Positions 13,662-21,405 are shown, counted from the first letter of the stretch. The stretch: 21,405 nucleotides of DNA from Spirosoma fluviale (GCA_945860325.1 CAMARL010000009.1:1-21405); one strand, 5' to 3'. The notes: generated by a model not told the origin, from the sequence alone. Made by a program: numbers and translations.

Positions 13662-15311
13662 ATGCTTCCCAACCAAGATTTTACTAAGACGCCAGCTTTT
13701 AATAATTTAAAAATTGACTTTAATAGGCTTAATTCAATTACCATCAAAAGCTTATTTGATGCAAACGAACAAAGACAAAATGAATTCAGTCTAGCGTTTA
13801 ACGATCTATTTTTCGATTATTCTAAAAACTTATTGGACCAACAAGCATTCAACAATTTGATTGAATTAGCTCATCAAACAAGTTTGAAATCAGCCATAAA
13901 TGCTCAATTTTCTGGCGATGTTATCAACGTAACCGAAAATAGATCCGTTCTCCATACTGCATTAAGAGCTAAAGCCAATTCAGAAATCCTCATTGACGGT
14001 AAAAATATCATGATTGATATTCAGTTGGTTAAAAATCAAATGAAAGACTTTTGTGGCCAAGTGATCAATGGTCATTGGAAAGGCTATACAGGTAAAACAA
14101 TTACAGATGTTGTTAATATTGGAATTGGAGGGTCTGATTTAGGCCCAGTAATGGTTACAGAAGCCTTAAAAGCTTATAAAAATCATTTAAATATACATTT
14201 TGTCAGTAACGTTGACGGTACCCATATCTCAGAAACATTTAAAAAGATAAATCCAGAAACAACCTTGTTTCTAATTGCCTCAAAAACATTTACTACGCAA
14301 GAAACAATGGCCAATGCATTTTCAGCTAGAAATTGGTTTTTAGCTGAAGCAATAGACATGAAGCATGTTGCAAAACATTTTGTAGCGATGTCGACCAATA
14401 AAACAGAAGTGGAAAAGTTTGGAATTGATGCTCAAAATATGTTTGTATTTTGGGATTGGGTGGGTGGACGTTACTCCCTATGGTCAGCCATTGGACTTTC
14501 GATTGCTTTAAGTATCGGATTTGATAATTTTGAACTCTTGTTATCAGGGGCTAATGAAATGGATGTTCATTTCTCCACAGCGTCGTTTGAAAATAATATT
14601 CCAGTTATAATGGCTTTATTAGGTATTTGGTATTCGCAATTCTTTAATGCCAATACACATGCTATTTTACCCTATGATCAATACATGCATCGATTTGCCG
14701 CCTATTTCCAACAAGGTGATATGGAATCAAATGGCAAATCAGTAGATCGCAATGGGAATCGAGTTACTTATCCTACAGGTCCTGTCATATGGGGTGAGCC
14801 AGGGACGAATGGCCAACATGCTTTTTATCAATTAATCCACCAAGGAACCCAAATGATTCCTGCTGATTTCATTGCCCCAGCCATTACACATAATAAAATA
14901 GGGAATCACCACACCTTATTGATGTCTAACTTCTTCGCCCAAACGGAGGCCTTAATGAATGGAAAAACAAAAAAGGAAGTTGACATAGAATTAGAAAAAG
15001 CAGGTTTATCCACAGAACAAATTAATAAACTTAGTCCATTCAAGGTTTTTGAAGGAAATAGGCCAACCAACTCCATCCTAGTCAAGCAAATTACCCCTAA
15101 AACTTTAGGCTCATTAATTGCTATGTATGAGCACAAGATTTTTGTACAAGGAATTATATGGAATATATTCAGTTATGATCAATGGGGAGTGGAATTAGGA
15201 AAGCAATTAGCTAACTCCATATTACCTGAATTAGAAAGTGATCAAGAAATTAATTCTCACGATAGCTCAACCAATGGGTTGATCAACAAATTTAAAGCAT
15301 GGAGATCTTAA
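13662..15311 (+). CDS. pgi: glucose-6-phosphate isomerase
   Basis: Pgi interconverts glucose 6-phosphate and fructose 6-phosphate in glycolysis and gluconeogenesis. The 549-residue product is the long, E. coli-like form. The sugar-phosphate-binding SIS domain carries IGIGGSDLGPVMVTEAL (about 152-168). GGRYSLWSAIGL (about 268-279) is one PROSITE-type signature. WGEPGTNGQHAFYQLIHQGT contains the catalytic Glu and His, and the C-terminal signature FVQGIIWNIFSYDQWGVELG contains the Gln-Trp-Gly-Val-Glu-Leu-Gly hallmark with the final Lys-Gln after it. The start at 13662 fits family length. It is monocistronic and its stop overlaps the opposing hisS stop by 4 nt. Confidence 0.98.
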   Translation: MLPNQDFTKTPAFNNLKIDFNRLNSITIKSLFDANEQRQNEFSLAFNDLFFDYSKNLLDQQAFNNLIELAHQTSLKSAINAQFSGDVINVTENRSVLHTALRAKANSEILIDGKNIMIDIQLVKNQMKDFCGQVINGHWKGYTGKTITDVVNIGIGGSDLGPVMVTEALKAYKNHLNIHFVSNVDGTHISETFKKINPETTLFLIASKTFTTQETMANAFSARNWFLAEAIDMKHVAKHFVAMSTNKTEVEKFGIDAQNMFVFWDWVGGRYSLWSAIGLSIALSIGFDNFELLLSGANEMDVHFSTASFENNIPVIMALLGIWYSQFFNANTHAILPYDQYMHRFAAYFQQGDMESNGKSVDRNGNRVTYPTGPVIWGEPGTNGQHAFYQLIHQGTQMIPADFIAPAITHNKIGNHHTLLMSNFFAQTEALMNGKTKKEVDIELEKAGLSTEQINKLSPFKVFEGNRPTNSILVKQITPKTLGSLIAMYEHKIFVQGIIWNIFSYDQWGVELGKQLANSILPELESDQEINSHDSSTNGLINKFKAWRS

Positions 15312-16657
15312 GATAAATATTTACCTAATTGATCTAATGTAAATTCTTCCTGGCTTCCACTAATCATATCCTTGAGTGAAATTAAACCGGATTTTTTTTC
15401 TTCGGAACCGATTACGGCAACGAAATTAATTCCTTTTTTATCTGCGTATTCAAAAGATTTTTTGATTTTAGCTATATCAGGATAAACCTCACAAGCAATT
15501 CCGCTGGCACGTAATGAATTAGCTAAACTCAAACATTTTAATTGGCCCTCAGGATCAAAATAAGTAAACAAAACTTTGCAAGCACTAGCATCGACCGCAG
15601 GTAATAATTCCAAAGTGTCCATGACGTCAATGATCCTTTCTATTCCAAAGGATATCCCAACTCCCGACATGTTAGGTAATCCAAATGAGCTCGTTAAATT
15701 ATCATAACGACCTCCACCCACAATACTTCCAAAAGCTAAATCTAATGCTTTACCTTCAAAAATAAGTCCTGTATAATAGGACAATCCTCGTGCTAATTTG
15801 ACGTCAAAATTAATATTGATTTGATCTGCTGAAAAGGAAAGAACATCTTCTATTTCTTTTAATCCAGCTAAACCGATATCAGAATCGGCTAAAAATGATT
15901 TTAAATTTGCAATTTTTTGATCATTCGATCCTTCAAACTCAAGGATACCTTTTAATTTATTTAGTTTTTCGATTTCAAATCCTTGTTCAGACAATTCATT
16001 TTTCACAACGTCCCAACCTACTTTATCTAATTTATCTAAAGCAATTGCAAAAGAAGAGAATTTATCCATCATCCCTAAAGCGTCAACAATGCCTGTCAAT
16101 ACTTTTCTGGAATTAATTAATAATTGGACGTTTAAGTTTAACTCCGAAAAAATTGCTTGAAATAAAGAAACTAATTCTGCTTCATTCACTAATGAATCAG
16201 AACCCACTATATCGGCATCACATTGATAAAATTCCCTATAGCGACCTTTTTGAGGCCTATCGGCTCGCCAAACAGGTTGTATTTGATATCGTTTAAAAGG
16301 AAAAGCTAATTCACTCCTGTTCATTGAAACAAAACGAGCAAAAGGTACAGTCAAATCATACCTTAAACCCTTTTCAGTTATCTTTTGGGAAAAGTTTTTA
16401 AAACCCGACTCAACATCATTCGAGGTAATATCTTTTAAGAAATCACCTGAATTCAATATTTTGAAAAGCAACTGATCGCCCTCATCCCCATATTTACCCA
16501 TTAAAGTAGATAAATTTTCTATAGAAGGAGTTTCAATATTTTGGAAACCAAATCGTTCAAAATGTTTTTTGATTATTGAAAAAACATAATTCCTTTTGAC
16601 CATTTCTTTGGGTCCGAAATCTCTAGTTCCTCTTGCGTTGCTTGGCTTTTGCATCAT
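15308..16657 (-). CDS. hisS: histidyl-tRNA synthetase
   Basis: HisRS charges tRNA-His with histidine. The 449-residue product has class II synthetase motifs in order: the N-terminal GTRDFGP element, motif 2 around VWRADRPQKGRYREFYQCD with the conserved Arg and Phe, the histidine-binding loop LARGLSYYTG, GGGRYD, and motif 3 GVGISFGIERI. The C-terminal 90 or so residues form the anticodon-binding domain (VLFTYFDPEG onward). Two consecutive ATGs at 16657 and 16654 are both possible starts. On the minus strand TAATTTTG (16668-16675) is an exact -7 box, though it leaves a leader of only a few nt and has no clear -33. It is divergent from the small basic-protein gene, with 87 nt between the starts. 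Confidence 0.97.
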   Translation of the reverse strand: MMQKPSNARGTRDFGPKEMVKRNYVFSIIKKHFERFGFQNIETPSIENLSTLMGKYGDEGDQLLFKILNSGDFLKDITSNDVESGFKNFSQKITEKGLRYDLTVPFARFVSMNRSELAFPFKRYQIQPVWRADRPQKGRYREFYQCDADIVGSDSLVNEAELVSLFQAIFSELNLNVQLLINSRKVLTGIVDALGMMDKFSSFAIALDKLDKVGWDVVKNELSEQGFEIEKLNKLKGILEFEGSNDQKIANLKSFLADSDIGLAGLKEIEDVLSFSADQININFDVKLARGLSYYTGLIFEGKALDLAFGSIVGGGRYDNLTSSFGLPNMSGVGISFGIERIIDVMDTLELLPAVDASACKVLFTYFDPEGQLKCLSLANSLRASGIACEVYPDIAKIKKSFEYADKKGINFVAVIGSEEKKSGLISLKDMISGSQEEFTLDQLGKYLS

Positions 16658-16667
16658 ATATAAAAAA

Positions 16668-16675
16668 CAAAATTA
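16668..16675 (-). promoter_or_regulatory. candidate -7 element for hisS
   Basis: Minus-strand TAATTTTG, an exact TAnnTTTG match, 10 nt upstream of the first hisS ATG. No TTTG is found 17-23 nt further upstream, and the very short implied leader argues some caution. Confidence 0.3.
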
Positions 16676-16694
16676 ATTAATTATGCTTAATATT

Positions 16695-16725
16695 TTTGAT
16701 AAATAACCTAGAATAGCTATTTTTG
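16695..16725 (+). promoter_or_regulatory. consensus promoter of the 47-aa basic protein gene
   Basis: TTTG at 16695-16698, a 19-nt spacer, then TATTTTTG at 16718-16725, both exact matches to the Bacteroidota consensus. The same octamer TATTTTTG also occurs at 16691-16698, so the -33 box lies in a second copy of the -7-like word. The start codon is 19 nt downstream of the -7 box, implying a leader of about 12 nt. Confidence 0.75.
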
Positions 16726-16744
16726 CATACCAAATTTTAAAGAC

Positions 16745-16888
16745 ATGGCTGTAACAAGATTAAAACGTAAAGACAGAAGAAATAAAGCAGTAGCAAACAA
16801 TAAGGTTGCCGCTATCAAAATTTTAAAACGTAGACCAATTATCAAATTGGTGGATGTGGAAGAAATCAAAGCTTCTTTTAATAAGTAA
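16745..16888 (+). CDS. 47-residue highly basic conserved-type small protein
   Basis: The frame from ATG 16745 to TAA 16886-16888 encodes 47 residues beginning MAVTRLKRKDRRNKAV, with KVAAIKILKRRPIIK in the middle and VDVEEIKASFNK at the end. The first 34 residues carry about 14 Lys/Arg, so the protein is strongly cationic and probably binds RNA. It has no signal peptide or membrane segment. A near-perfect promoter ends 19 nt upstream and an intrinsic terminator begins 18 nt downstream, so it is a monocistronic, probably highly expressed gene. I recall similar short basic proteins annotated as hypothetical in Bacteroidota. A ribosome-associated role, perhaps akin to the extra ribosomal protein (bL38) reported from Bacteroidota ribosomes, is a hypothesis only. 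Confidence 0.85.
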   Translation: MAVTRLKRKDRRNKAVANNKVAAIKILKRRPIIKLVDVEEIKASFNK

Positions 16889-16906
16889 TTTTTATATCTT
16901 TATATT

Positions 16907-16933
16907 TAAACCGGTTTTTACCGGTTTTTTTTT
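16907..16933 (+). terminator. intrinsic terminator of the 47-aa protein gene
   Basis: AAACCGGT (16908-16915) pairs with ACCGGTTT (16920-16927) over a TTTT loop, followed by a T-tract to 16933. The stem is short but perfect and GC-rich at its centre. Confidence 0.85.
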
Positions 16934-16954
16934 ATCTAAAACCTACTAAACAAA

Positions 16955-17716
16955 ATGAAAAAGTCACTATTCGTATTGGCCGTTTCGATGTTCACATTAG
17001 CATTTAACGTTAATGCACAAGATCATCGGCATGCAATCGTTAATCCAACAAATCCTGAAATCACTGAATATTGGGATCCAGAAGTGAAGGTAATTACCCC
17101 TGGAACAATACCATCGGATGCCATTATCTTATTTGACGGAAAAGATTTAAGCAATTGGGAATCAGCAAAAGATGGTTCACCTGCCTTATGGAAGGTGGAT
17201 CCAGCAGAAAAATCATTAACGGTTGTTGGCAAAGCAGGCAACATCTCAACAAAACAAAAATTCGAAAACTATCAATTACATATTGAATGGAGATCACCTA
17301 TGGAACCTGATACTAAAAAAAGTCAAGGCAAAGGAAACAGCGGTGTTTTCATGCAAGGAATGTATGAGGTACAGGTAATGAATTCCTATCAGAATAGAAC
17401 GTATCGCAATGGGCAAGCGGGAAGTATTTATAAGCAAAGTGCTCCATTGGTCAATATTACTTCTAAAATGGGAGAATGGAACACCTATGATATCATTTAT
17501 ACCGCTCCTAAATTTACGATTAATGGAGGAATAGACACACCAGCTTACGTTACCGTTATACACAATGGGGTTGTTGTACAAAATCATACTAAAATCCAAG
17601 GAACAACGGAATATATAGGCCAACCCAAAAACCCAGTACATGGACCGGGCCCTATCAGCTTACAAGATCATGGAAATCAAGTAAGTTTTCGAAATATATG
17701 GATTCGAGAAATGTAA
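16955..17716 (+). CDS. secreted DUF1080 (3-keto-disaccharide hydrolase-like) protein
   Basis: A 253-residue exported protein of the DUF1080/PF06439 family, a concanavalin-like beta-sandwich found in glycoside-active enzymes, some of which hydrolyse 3-keto-disaccharides. A classic signal peptide (about 1-21, cleavage likely after NVNA before Gln22) sends it to the periplasm or beyond. Family blocks are visible: LFDGKDLSNWE near 60-71, a Trp-Lys-Val strand, FENYQLHIEWRSP, GNSGVFMQGMYEVQV, QAGSIYKQSAPLVN, WNTYDIIYTAP and the closing GPISLQDHGNQVSFRNIWIRE. No partner dehydrogenase or sugar-uptake gene is adjacent, so substrate is open. A one-mismatch -7 word TATATTTA (16901-16908) lies within the preceding terminator region and could drive it. 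Ends 20 nt before a strong terminator. Confidence 0.92.
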   Translation: MKKSLFVLAVSMFTLAFNVNAQDHRHAIVNPTNPEITEYWDPEVKVITPGTIPSDAIILFDGKDLSNWESAKDGSPALWKVDPAEKSLTVVGKAGNISTKQKFENYQLHIEWRSPMEPDTKKSQGKGNSGVFMQGMYEVQVMNSYQNRTYRNGQAGSIYKQSAPLVNITSKMGEWNTYDIIYTAPKFTINGGIDTPAYVTVIHNGVVVQNHTKIQGTTEYIGQPKNPVHGPGPISLQDHGNQVSFRNIWIREM

Positions 17717-17736
17717 AAAAAATCTAAATTTTAATT

Positions 17737-17772
17737 AAGGAAGGTTTTTTGTCAAAAAACCTTCCTTTTTTT
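17737..17772 (+). terminator. intrinsic terminator of the DUF1080 gene
   Basis: AAGGAAGGTTTTTT (17737-17750) pairs perfectly with AAAAAACCTTCCTT (17754-17767) over a GTC loop, 14 bp, with T residues to 17772. The next start codon is only 5 nt away. Confidence 0.92.
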
Positions 17773-17777
17773 GTTAT

Positions 17778-18542
17778 ATGAAATATTTAATTAGCTGGGT
17801 TTTAAGAAATATCCCACGAAAATTCATTCAATTATTTGCTCATAAATTAATCAAACTTTATAGTTTGATTTTACGAGGTGACCAAGTTGATTGCCCAATT
17901 TGCAAAAATTCATTCAGCAAATTTTTGCCTTATGGAAGAATGTTTCCTCGTGAAAATGCTTTGTGCCCATCCTGTTTAAGTTTGGAAAGACATCGATTAA
18001 TGCATTTGTTTTTACAAAACGAGACTACGTTTTACACCAATAAACCCAAGTTATTACATATTGCACCCGAATATTGCTTTATAGATAGATTCGAAAAATA
18101 TTTAGGTGAAAATTATATTACAGCTGATATTGAATCGCCATTAGCTAAAGTTAAAATGGATCTTCATCACATACCCTTTGAGGATAATACATTTGATGTG
18201 GTTTTTTGTAATCATGTGCTAGAACATGTCAAAGATGATGTCCAATGCATGAAAGAAATAAGACGCGTACTGAAAAGTGACGGTTTTGCTCTTTGCCAAA
18301 GCCCACAAAGGTATGATCTAGAAACCACCTACGAAGATGCTAGCATCACAGATCCCAAAGAACGTGAAAAGCATTTTTTACAAGATGACCATCTACGAAT
18401 TTATGGAAGAGATTATGGAAAGCAATTAAGAAATTCTGGGTTTATTGTGAAAGAAATCAATATGGTTGAAAATATTGGCCTAGCTGAATCAAAAAAAATG
18501 GCTTTACCATTAGAAGAAATTATATATTTATGCAAAAAATAA
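17778..18542 (+). CDS. zinc-ribbon class I SAM methyltransferase
   Basis: A 254-residue predicted SAM-dependent methyltransferase (Methyltransf_11-like). A short N-terminal amphipathic/basic region precedes two CxxC pairs (Cys39/42 in CPIC and Cys63/66 in CPSC) that should form a zinc ribbon. The Rossmann-type core follows. Its motif I strand reads LLHIAPE instead of the usual glycine-rich ExGxGxG; motif II is the acidic YITADIE; the post-core strand is FDVVFCNHVLEHV, and the motif V helix EIRRVLKSDG is standard. Substrate unknown; zinc-ribbon methyltransferases often act on RNA, proteins or lipid-linked sugars, so none is assigned. Its ATG is 5 nt after the terminator T-tract, so its promoter is not obvious. 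Its stop is 1 nt before the pepP ATG, which argues for co-transcription with pepP. Confidence 0.86.
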   Translation: MKYLISWVLRNIPRKFIQLFAHKLIKLYSLILRGDQVDCPICKNSFSKFLPYGRMFPRENALCPSCLSLERHRLMHLFLQNETTFYTNKPKLLHIAPEYCFIDRFEKYLGENYITADIESPLAKVKMDLHHIPFEDNTFDVVFCNHVLEHVKDDVQCMKEIRRVLKSDGFALCQSPQRYDLETTYEDASITDPKEREKHFLQDDHLRIYGRDYGKQLRNSGFIVKEINMVENIGLAESKKMALPLEEIIYLCKK

Positions 18543-18543
18543 T

Positions 18544-19833
18544 ATGCGCTACGAAAAACTATCGTCAACATTATTTACAAAAAATAGGGCTAAATTAATT
18601 GAGTTACTCCCCCCTAAATCTTTGGTCATCATTAGTTCTAATGATATCATGCCCACCAATGCCGATGGCACGATGGGATTTAAGCAAAATTCTGACCTTT
18701 ATTATTTATCTGGATTAGATCAAGAAGAAACGTTATTGATACTTTATCCTGATGCCCCTGAAGATCAATATAAGGAAATAGCGTTCGTTAAAGAGACTTC
18801 TGAGTTAATTGAAATATGGGAAGGTCATAAATTTACGAAGCAAGAAGCCTTTGACATTTCAGGAATTAAAAACATTCAATGGACCAGTAATTTAGATCAA
18901 ATACTTAAAGCCATCGTTTATAGTGCAGAACAAATCTTTTTAATTGACAATGAACATATTCGAAATAGTTCAAGGGTAGAAACCCAAAATGAACGATTAA
19001 ACCTAGAAATCAAGGAAAAATATCCTTTGCATAAAATTGGCAGACTCGCGCCATTGTTGAATGTCATTCGAATGCAAAAGGAATCAATTGAAATTGACGC
19101 CTTACAAAAAGCCATTGATATTACTGAAAATGCCTTTCGAAGAATTTTGAAATTCACAAAACCTGGTGTTTTTGAGTATGAAGTTGAAGCTGAATTTATT
19201 CATGAATTTATTAAGAATCGAAGTAATGGCTTTGCTTACACTCCTATTATAGCCTCAGGTTTCAATGCATGTGTATTACATTATATTGAAAATAATTTAG
19301 TTTGTAAGGATGGAGATATGCTATTATTGGATGTTGGAGCTTGTTATGCGAATTATAACGCTGACATGACTAGAACAATCCCGGTCAATGGTCGATTTAC
19401 CAAGAGACAAAAGCAAGTATATGAAGCGGTACATGATGTATTAAATTTTGCTACCCAAATAATGACTTCGGGTACCTATTGGGTTGATTATCAAAAAGAA
19501 GTTGAAAAATATATGGAAAGTAAACTGATCGATTTAGGTTTATTTACGCGTAAGGATGTGGAAAATCAGGATAAACACCAACCACTATTTAAAAAATACT
19601 TCATGCATGGGGTTGCGCACCATTTAGGCATAGATGTACATGATGTTTGGGATAAATATAAACCATTTGCCGCTGGCATGGTTTTAACTTGTGAACCCGG
19701 AATTTACATCCGAGAGGAAGGGTTAGGAATTAGATTAGAAAATAATTTATTGATCACAGAAAAAGGAGCCGTAAATTTGATGAATAATATCCCAATTGAT
19801 TGGGAAGAAATTGAAACTATCATGAATTCTTAG
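18544..19833 (+). CDS. pepP: Xaa-Pro aminopeptidase (aminopeptidase P, M24B)
   Basis: This cytoplasmic metallopeptidase removes the N-terminal residue from peptides with proline in second position. The 429-residue product has the N-terminal AMP_N domain (about 1-135, with the family block GFKQNSDLYYLSGLDQEE at 45-62) and the C-terminal creatinase-like domain. All five dinuclear metal ligands can be placed: Asp263 in LLLDVGA, Asp274 in NADMTRT, His359 in HGVAHHLGIDVHD, Glu384 in CEPGIYI and Glu399 in IRLENN. Nothing is missing. It follows the methyltransferase gene with a single nucleotide between stop and start. A 58-nt A/T-rich gap separates it from lepA, with no clear terminator. Confidence 0.96.
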   Translation: MRYEKLSSTLFTKNRAKLIELLPPKSLVIISSNDIMPTNADGTMGFKQNSDLYYLSGLDQEETLLILYPDAPEDQYKEIAFVKETSELIEIWEGHKFTKQEAFDISGIKNIQWTSNLDQILKAIVYSAEQIFLIDNEHIRNSSRVETQNERLNLEIKEKYPLHKIGRLAPLLNVIRMQKESIEIDALQKAIDITENAFRRILKFTKPGVFEYEVEAEFIHEFIKNRSNGFAYTPIIASGFNACVLHYIENNLVCKDGDMLLLDVGACYANYNADMTRTIPVNGRFTKRQKQVYEAVHDVLNFATQIMTSGTYWVDYQKEVEKYMESKLIDLGLFTRKDVENQDKHQPLFKKYFMHGVAHHLGIDVHDVWDKYKPFAAGMVLTCEPGIYIREEGLGIRLENNLLITEKGAVNLMNNIPIDWEEIETIMNS

Positions 19834-19875
19834 AATGATTCATGGTAAGTTTTTAGTAATGATATTTTAAAAAAT

Positions 19876-19889
19876 ATATTAATTAATAT
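19876..19889. other. 14-bp perfect palindrome before lepA
   Basis: ATATTAATTAATAT is fully self-complementary and ends 2 nt before the lepA ATG. In a region this AT-rich it may be chance. If transcribed it would place a weak stem at the initiation site. Confidence 0.35.
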
Positions 19890-19891
19890 TA

Positions 19892-21405
19892 ATGAAGAAT
19901 CTTCGAAATTTTTGCATTATCGCACATATTGATCATGGTAAAAGTACTCTGGCAGACCGATTGATTGAATTCACCAATACAGTTCAAAAGAGGGATATGA
20001 TGCATCAATTATTGGATGACATGGATTTAGAAAGAGAAAGAGGGATTACCATTAAGTCTCATGCGATTCAAATGCAATATCCAAAAGATGGAGAAATATA
20101 CACGCTTAATTTAATTGACACACCTGGCCACGTAGATTTCTCTTATGAAGTTTCAAGATCTATTGCGGCTTGTGAAGGTGCATTGTTAATTGTGGATGCT
20201 TCACAGGGGATTGAGGCACAGACCATTTCAAACTTGTACTTAGCCATCAATCACGATTTAGAGATAATACCCGTATTGAATAAAATTGATCTTCCTGGAG
20301 CCATGCCAGATGATGTTTCAGATCAAATCATTGATTTAATTGGTTGTAAAAAAGAAGATATTATTCACGCGTCTGGAAAGGAAGGAATTGGAATACAAGC
20401 TATTTTAGATGCTGTCATTGCTAGAATTCCATCGCCAAAGGGTGATCCGCAAGCGCCATTACAAGCACTTATTTTTGATTCTACTTTTAATTCCTATAGA
20501 GGCATTGAAGTCATATTTAGAGTCTATAATGGAGAAATTAGAAAAGGGGATCGGGTTAAATTTCTAAATACTGGAAAAGAATATTTTGCAGATGAAATTG
20601 GCACCTTAGGATTAGAGCAAGAACCAAAATCAATCATTAAGACAGGAGATGTGGGATACTTAATCTCGGGTATCAAAGAAGCAAAAGAAGTAAAAGTGGG
20701 TGATACAATTACCCAAGTATCAAATCCATGTAAAGTAGCAATCCAAGGATTTGAAGAAGTAAAGCCCATGGTGTTTGCCGGAATATATCCAGTAGAAACA
20801 TCCGAATTTGAAGATTTAAGGGATGCCATGGAAAAGCTCCAATTAAATGATGCATCCTTAGTGTGGGAGCCGGAAACTTCCATGGCTTTAGGTTTTGGTT
20901 TTCGATGCGGATTTCTAGGCATGCTGCATATGGAAATTGTACAGGAAAGGCTGGAGAGGGAGTTTGACATGACCGTTATCACAACGGTTCCTTCGGTGAA
21001 ATTTAAAGTCCTTACAACAGCAGGTGAAACAGAATGGGTTTCTGCGCCAAGCGAATTGCCGGAGCCTAATTTGATCAATATTATAGAAGAACCTTATATC
21101 AAAGCACAAATTATTACTAAATCTGAATACACAGGAATCATCATGAGTTTGTGTATGGATAAGCGTGGTATTTTAAAAAATCAAATTTATTTGTCTACTG
21201 ACCGAGTGGAATTAACATTTGACATGCCACTATCTGAGGTTGTTTTCGACTTTTTTGATCGTTTAAAAACGATTTCAAGGGGTTATGCATCTTTAGACTA
21301 TGAGTATAAAGGCTACGAACCAGGTGAAATGGTTAAATTAGATATTATGTTGAATGGGGAGAAAGTGGATGCTTTATCAGCCATCGTTCATCGGGATAAA
21401 GCGTA
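19892..21405 (+). CDS. lepA: elongation factor 4 (LepA), 3' end missing
   Basis: LepA is a translational GTPase that binds the ribosome and affects back-translocation or initiation under stress. The window holds 504 complete codons plus 2 nt; about 90 residues, the unique C-terminal domain, lie beyond the edge. The G domain is complete: G1 AHIDHGKST (about 11-19), G2 RGITIKS, G3 DTPGHVDF, G4 NKID. Downstream come the EF-G-like domain II and domain III with LGFGFRCGFLGMLHMEI, the hallmark of LepA, then domain V with EPYIKAQIITKSEYTGIIM. The ATG at 19892 gives the family N-terminus MKNLRNFCIIAHIDHG. Intact as far as visible. Confidence 0.97.
   Translation, partial: MKNLRNFCIIAHIDHGKSTLADRLIEFTNTVQKRDMMHQLLDDMDLERERGITIKSHAIQMQYPKDGEIYTLNLIDTPGHVDFSYEVSRSIAACEGALLIVDASQGIEAQTISNLYLAINHDLEIIPVLNKIDLPGAMPDDVSDQIIDLIGCKKEDIIHASGKEGIGIQAILDAVIARIPSPKGDPQAPLQALIFDSTFNSYRGIEVIFRVYNGEIRKGDRVKFLNTGKEYFADEIGTLGLEQEPKSIIKTGDVGYLISGIKEAKEVKVGDTITQVSNPCKVAIQGFEEVKPMVFAGIYPVETSEFEDLRDAMEKLQLNDASLVWEPETSMALGFGFRCGFLGMLHMEIVQERLEREFDMTVITTVPSVKFKVLTTAGETEWVSAPSELPEPNLINIIEEPYIKAQIITKSEYTGIIMSLCMDKRGILKNQIYLSTDRVELTFDMPLSEVVFDFFDRLKTISRGYASLDYEYKGYEPGEMVKLDIMLNGEKVDALSAIVHRDKA

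Noticed and set aside
17294..17641. Minus-strand frame of 115 codons opposite the DUF1080 gene
   Set aside because: Antisense to conserved family blocks; no motif.
20524..21078. Minus-strand frame of 184 codons opposite lepA
   Set aside because: Serine/proline-rich antisense shadow of the highly conserved LepA reading frame.
1..21405. CRISPR arrays, insertion sequences, phage genes, attachment sites
   Set aside because: No regularly spaced repeats, transposase or integrase motifs, or terminal inverted repeats were seen. The tRNA-like gene has no duplicated 3' end nearby to suggest an att site.

Overview
The window reads as an AT-rich chromosomal segment of a Bacteroidota bacterium. Four things support this. 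(1) The run miaB, sigma-54-type activator, lptE, small TPR-like protein, secG, groES, groEL is an arrangement familiar from that phylum. (2) The start codons are preceded by A/T-rich sequence with no obvious Shine-Dalgarno motif. (3) Several intergenic regions carry the Bacteroidota promoter form TTTG / about 19-24 nt / TAnnTTTG. (4) The protein families (RluD, SufB, Prx6, Pgi, HisS, a secreted DUF1080 protein, LepA) have the lengths and motifs usual there. Class or genus cannot be fixed from sequence alone. No phage, transposon, plasmid or CRISPR hallmark is visible.

Layout. 1-234 is the 3' end of an ABC transporter ATPase. 284-4364 is a tightly packed plus-strand block: miaB, an enhancer-binding-protein-like regulator without a sensor domain, the lipoprotein gene lptE, an unassigned small protein and secG. 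4475-6424 is groES-groEL, closed by a strong terminator. 6484-8167 holds a 5'(3')-deoxyribonucleotidase-like HAD protein and an MFS transporter. 8178-9651 (minus) holds a GNAT acetyltransferase and an RluD-type pseudouridine synthase. 9644-10519 (plus) is a PLP enzyme of the ACC deaminase/D-cysteine desulfhydrase family. 10508-12505 (minus) is a solitary sufB and an Lrp/AsnC regulator. 12575-12849 is a self-contained RNA gene. 12910-15311 (plus) holds a 1-Cys peroxiredoxin and pgi. 15308-16657 (minus) is hisS. 16745-21405 (plus) holds a 47-residue basic protein, a secreted DUF1080 protein, a zinc-ribbon methyltransferase, aminopeptidase P and a 3'-truncated lepA.

Most genes are housekeeping: tRNA and rRNA modification, protein export and folding, Fe-S assembly, peroxide defence, glycolysis and translation. 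They are packed with short overlaps at both starts and stops. The main surprise is at 12640-12785. It is a tRNA-like RNA with a complete acceptor stem, a Leu/Ser-type D-arm, a perfect T-arm and an encoded CCA, but with a GUC anticodon-like loop and a 74-nt variable region where class II tRNAs normally have about 10-24 nt. It has its own consensus promoter and a 13-bp intrinsic terminator. Secondary points of interest are the 47-aa basic protein under a near-ideal promoter, the orphan sufB, a dyad upstream of groES, two terminators pressed against downstream start codons, and a divergent gene pair whose start codons overlap.
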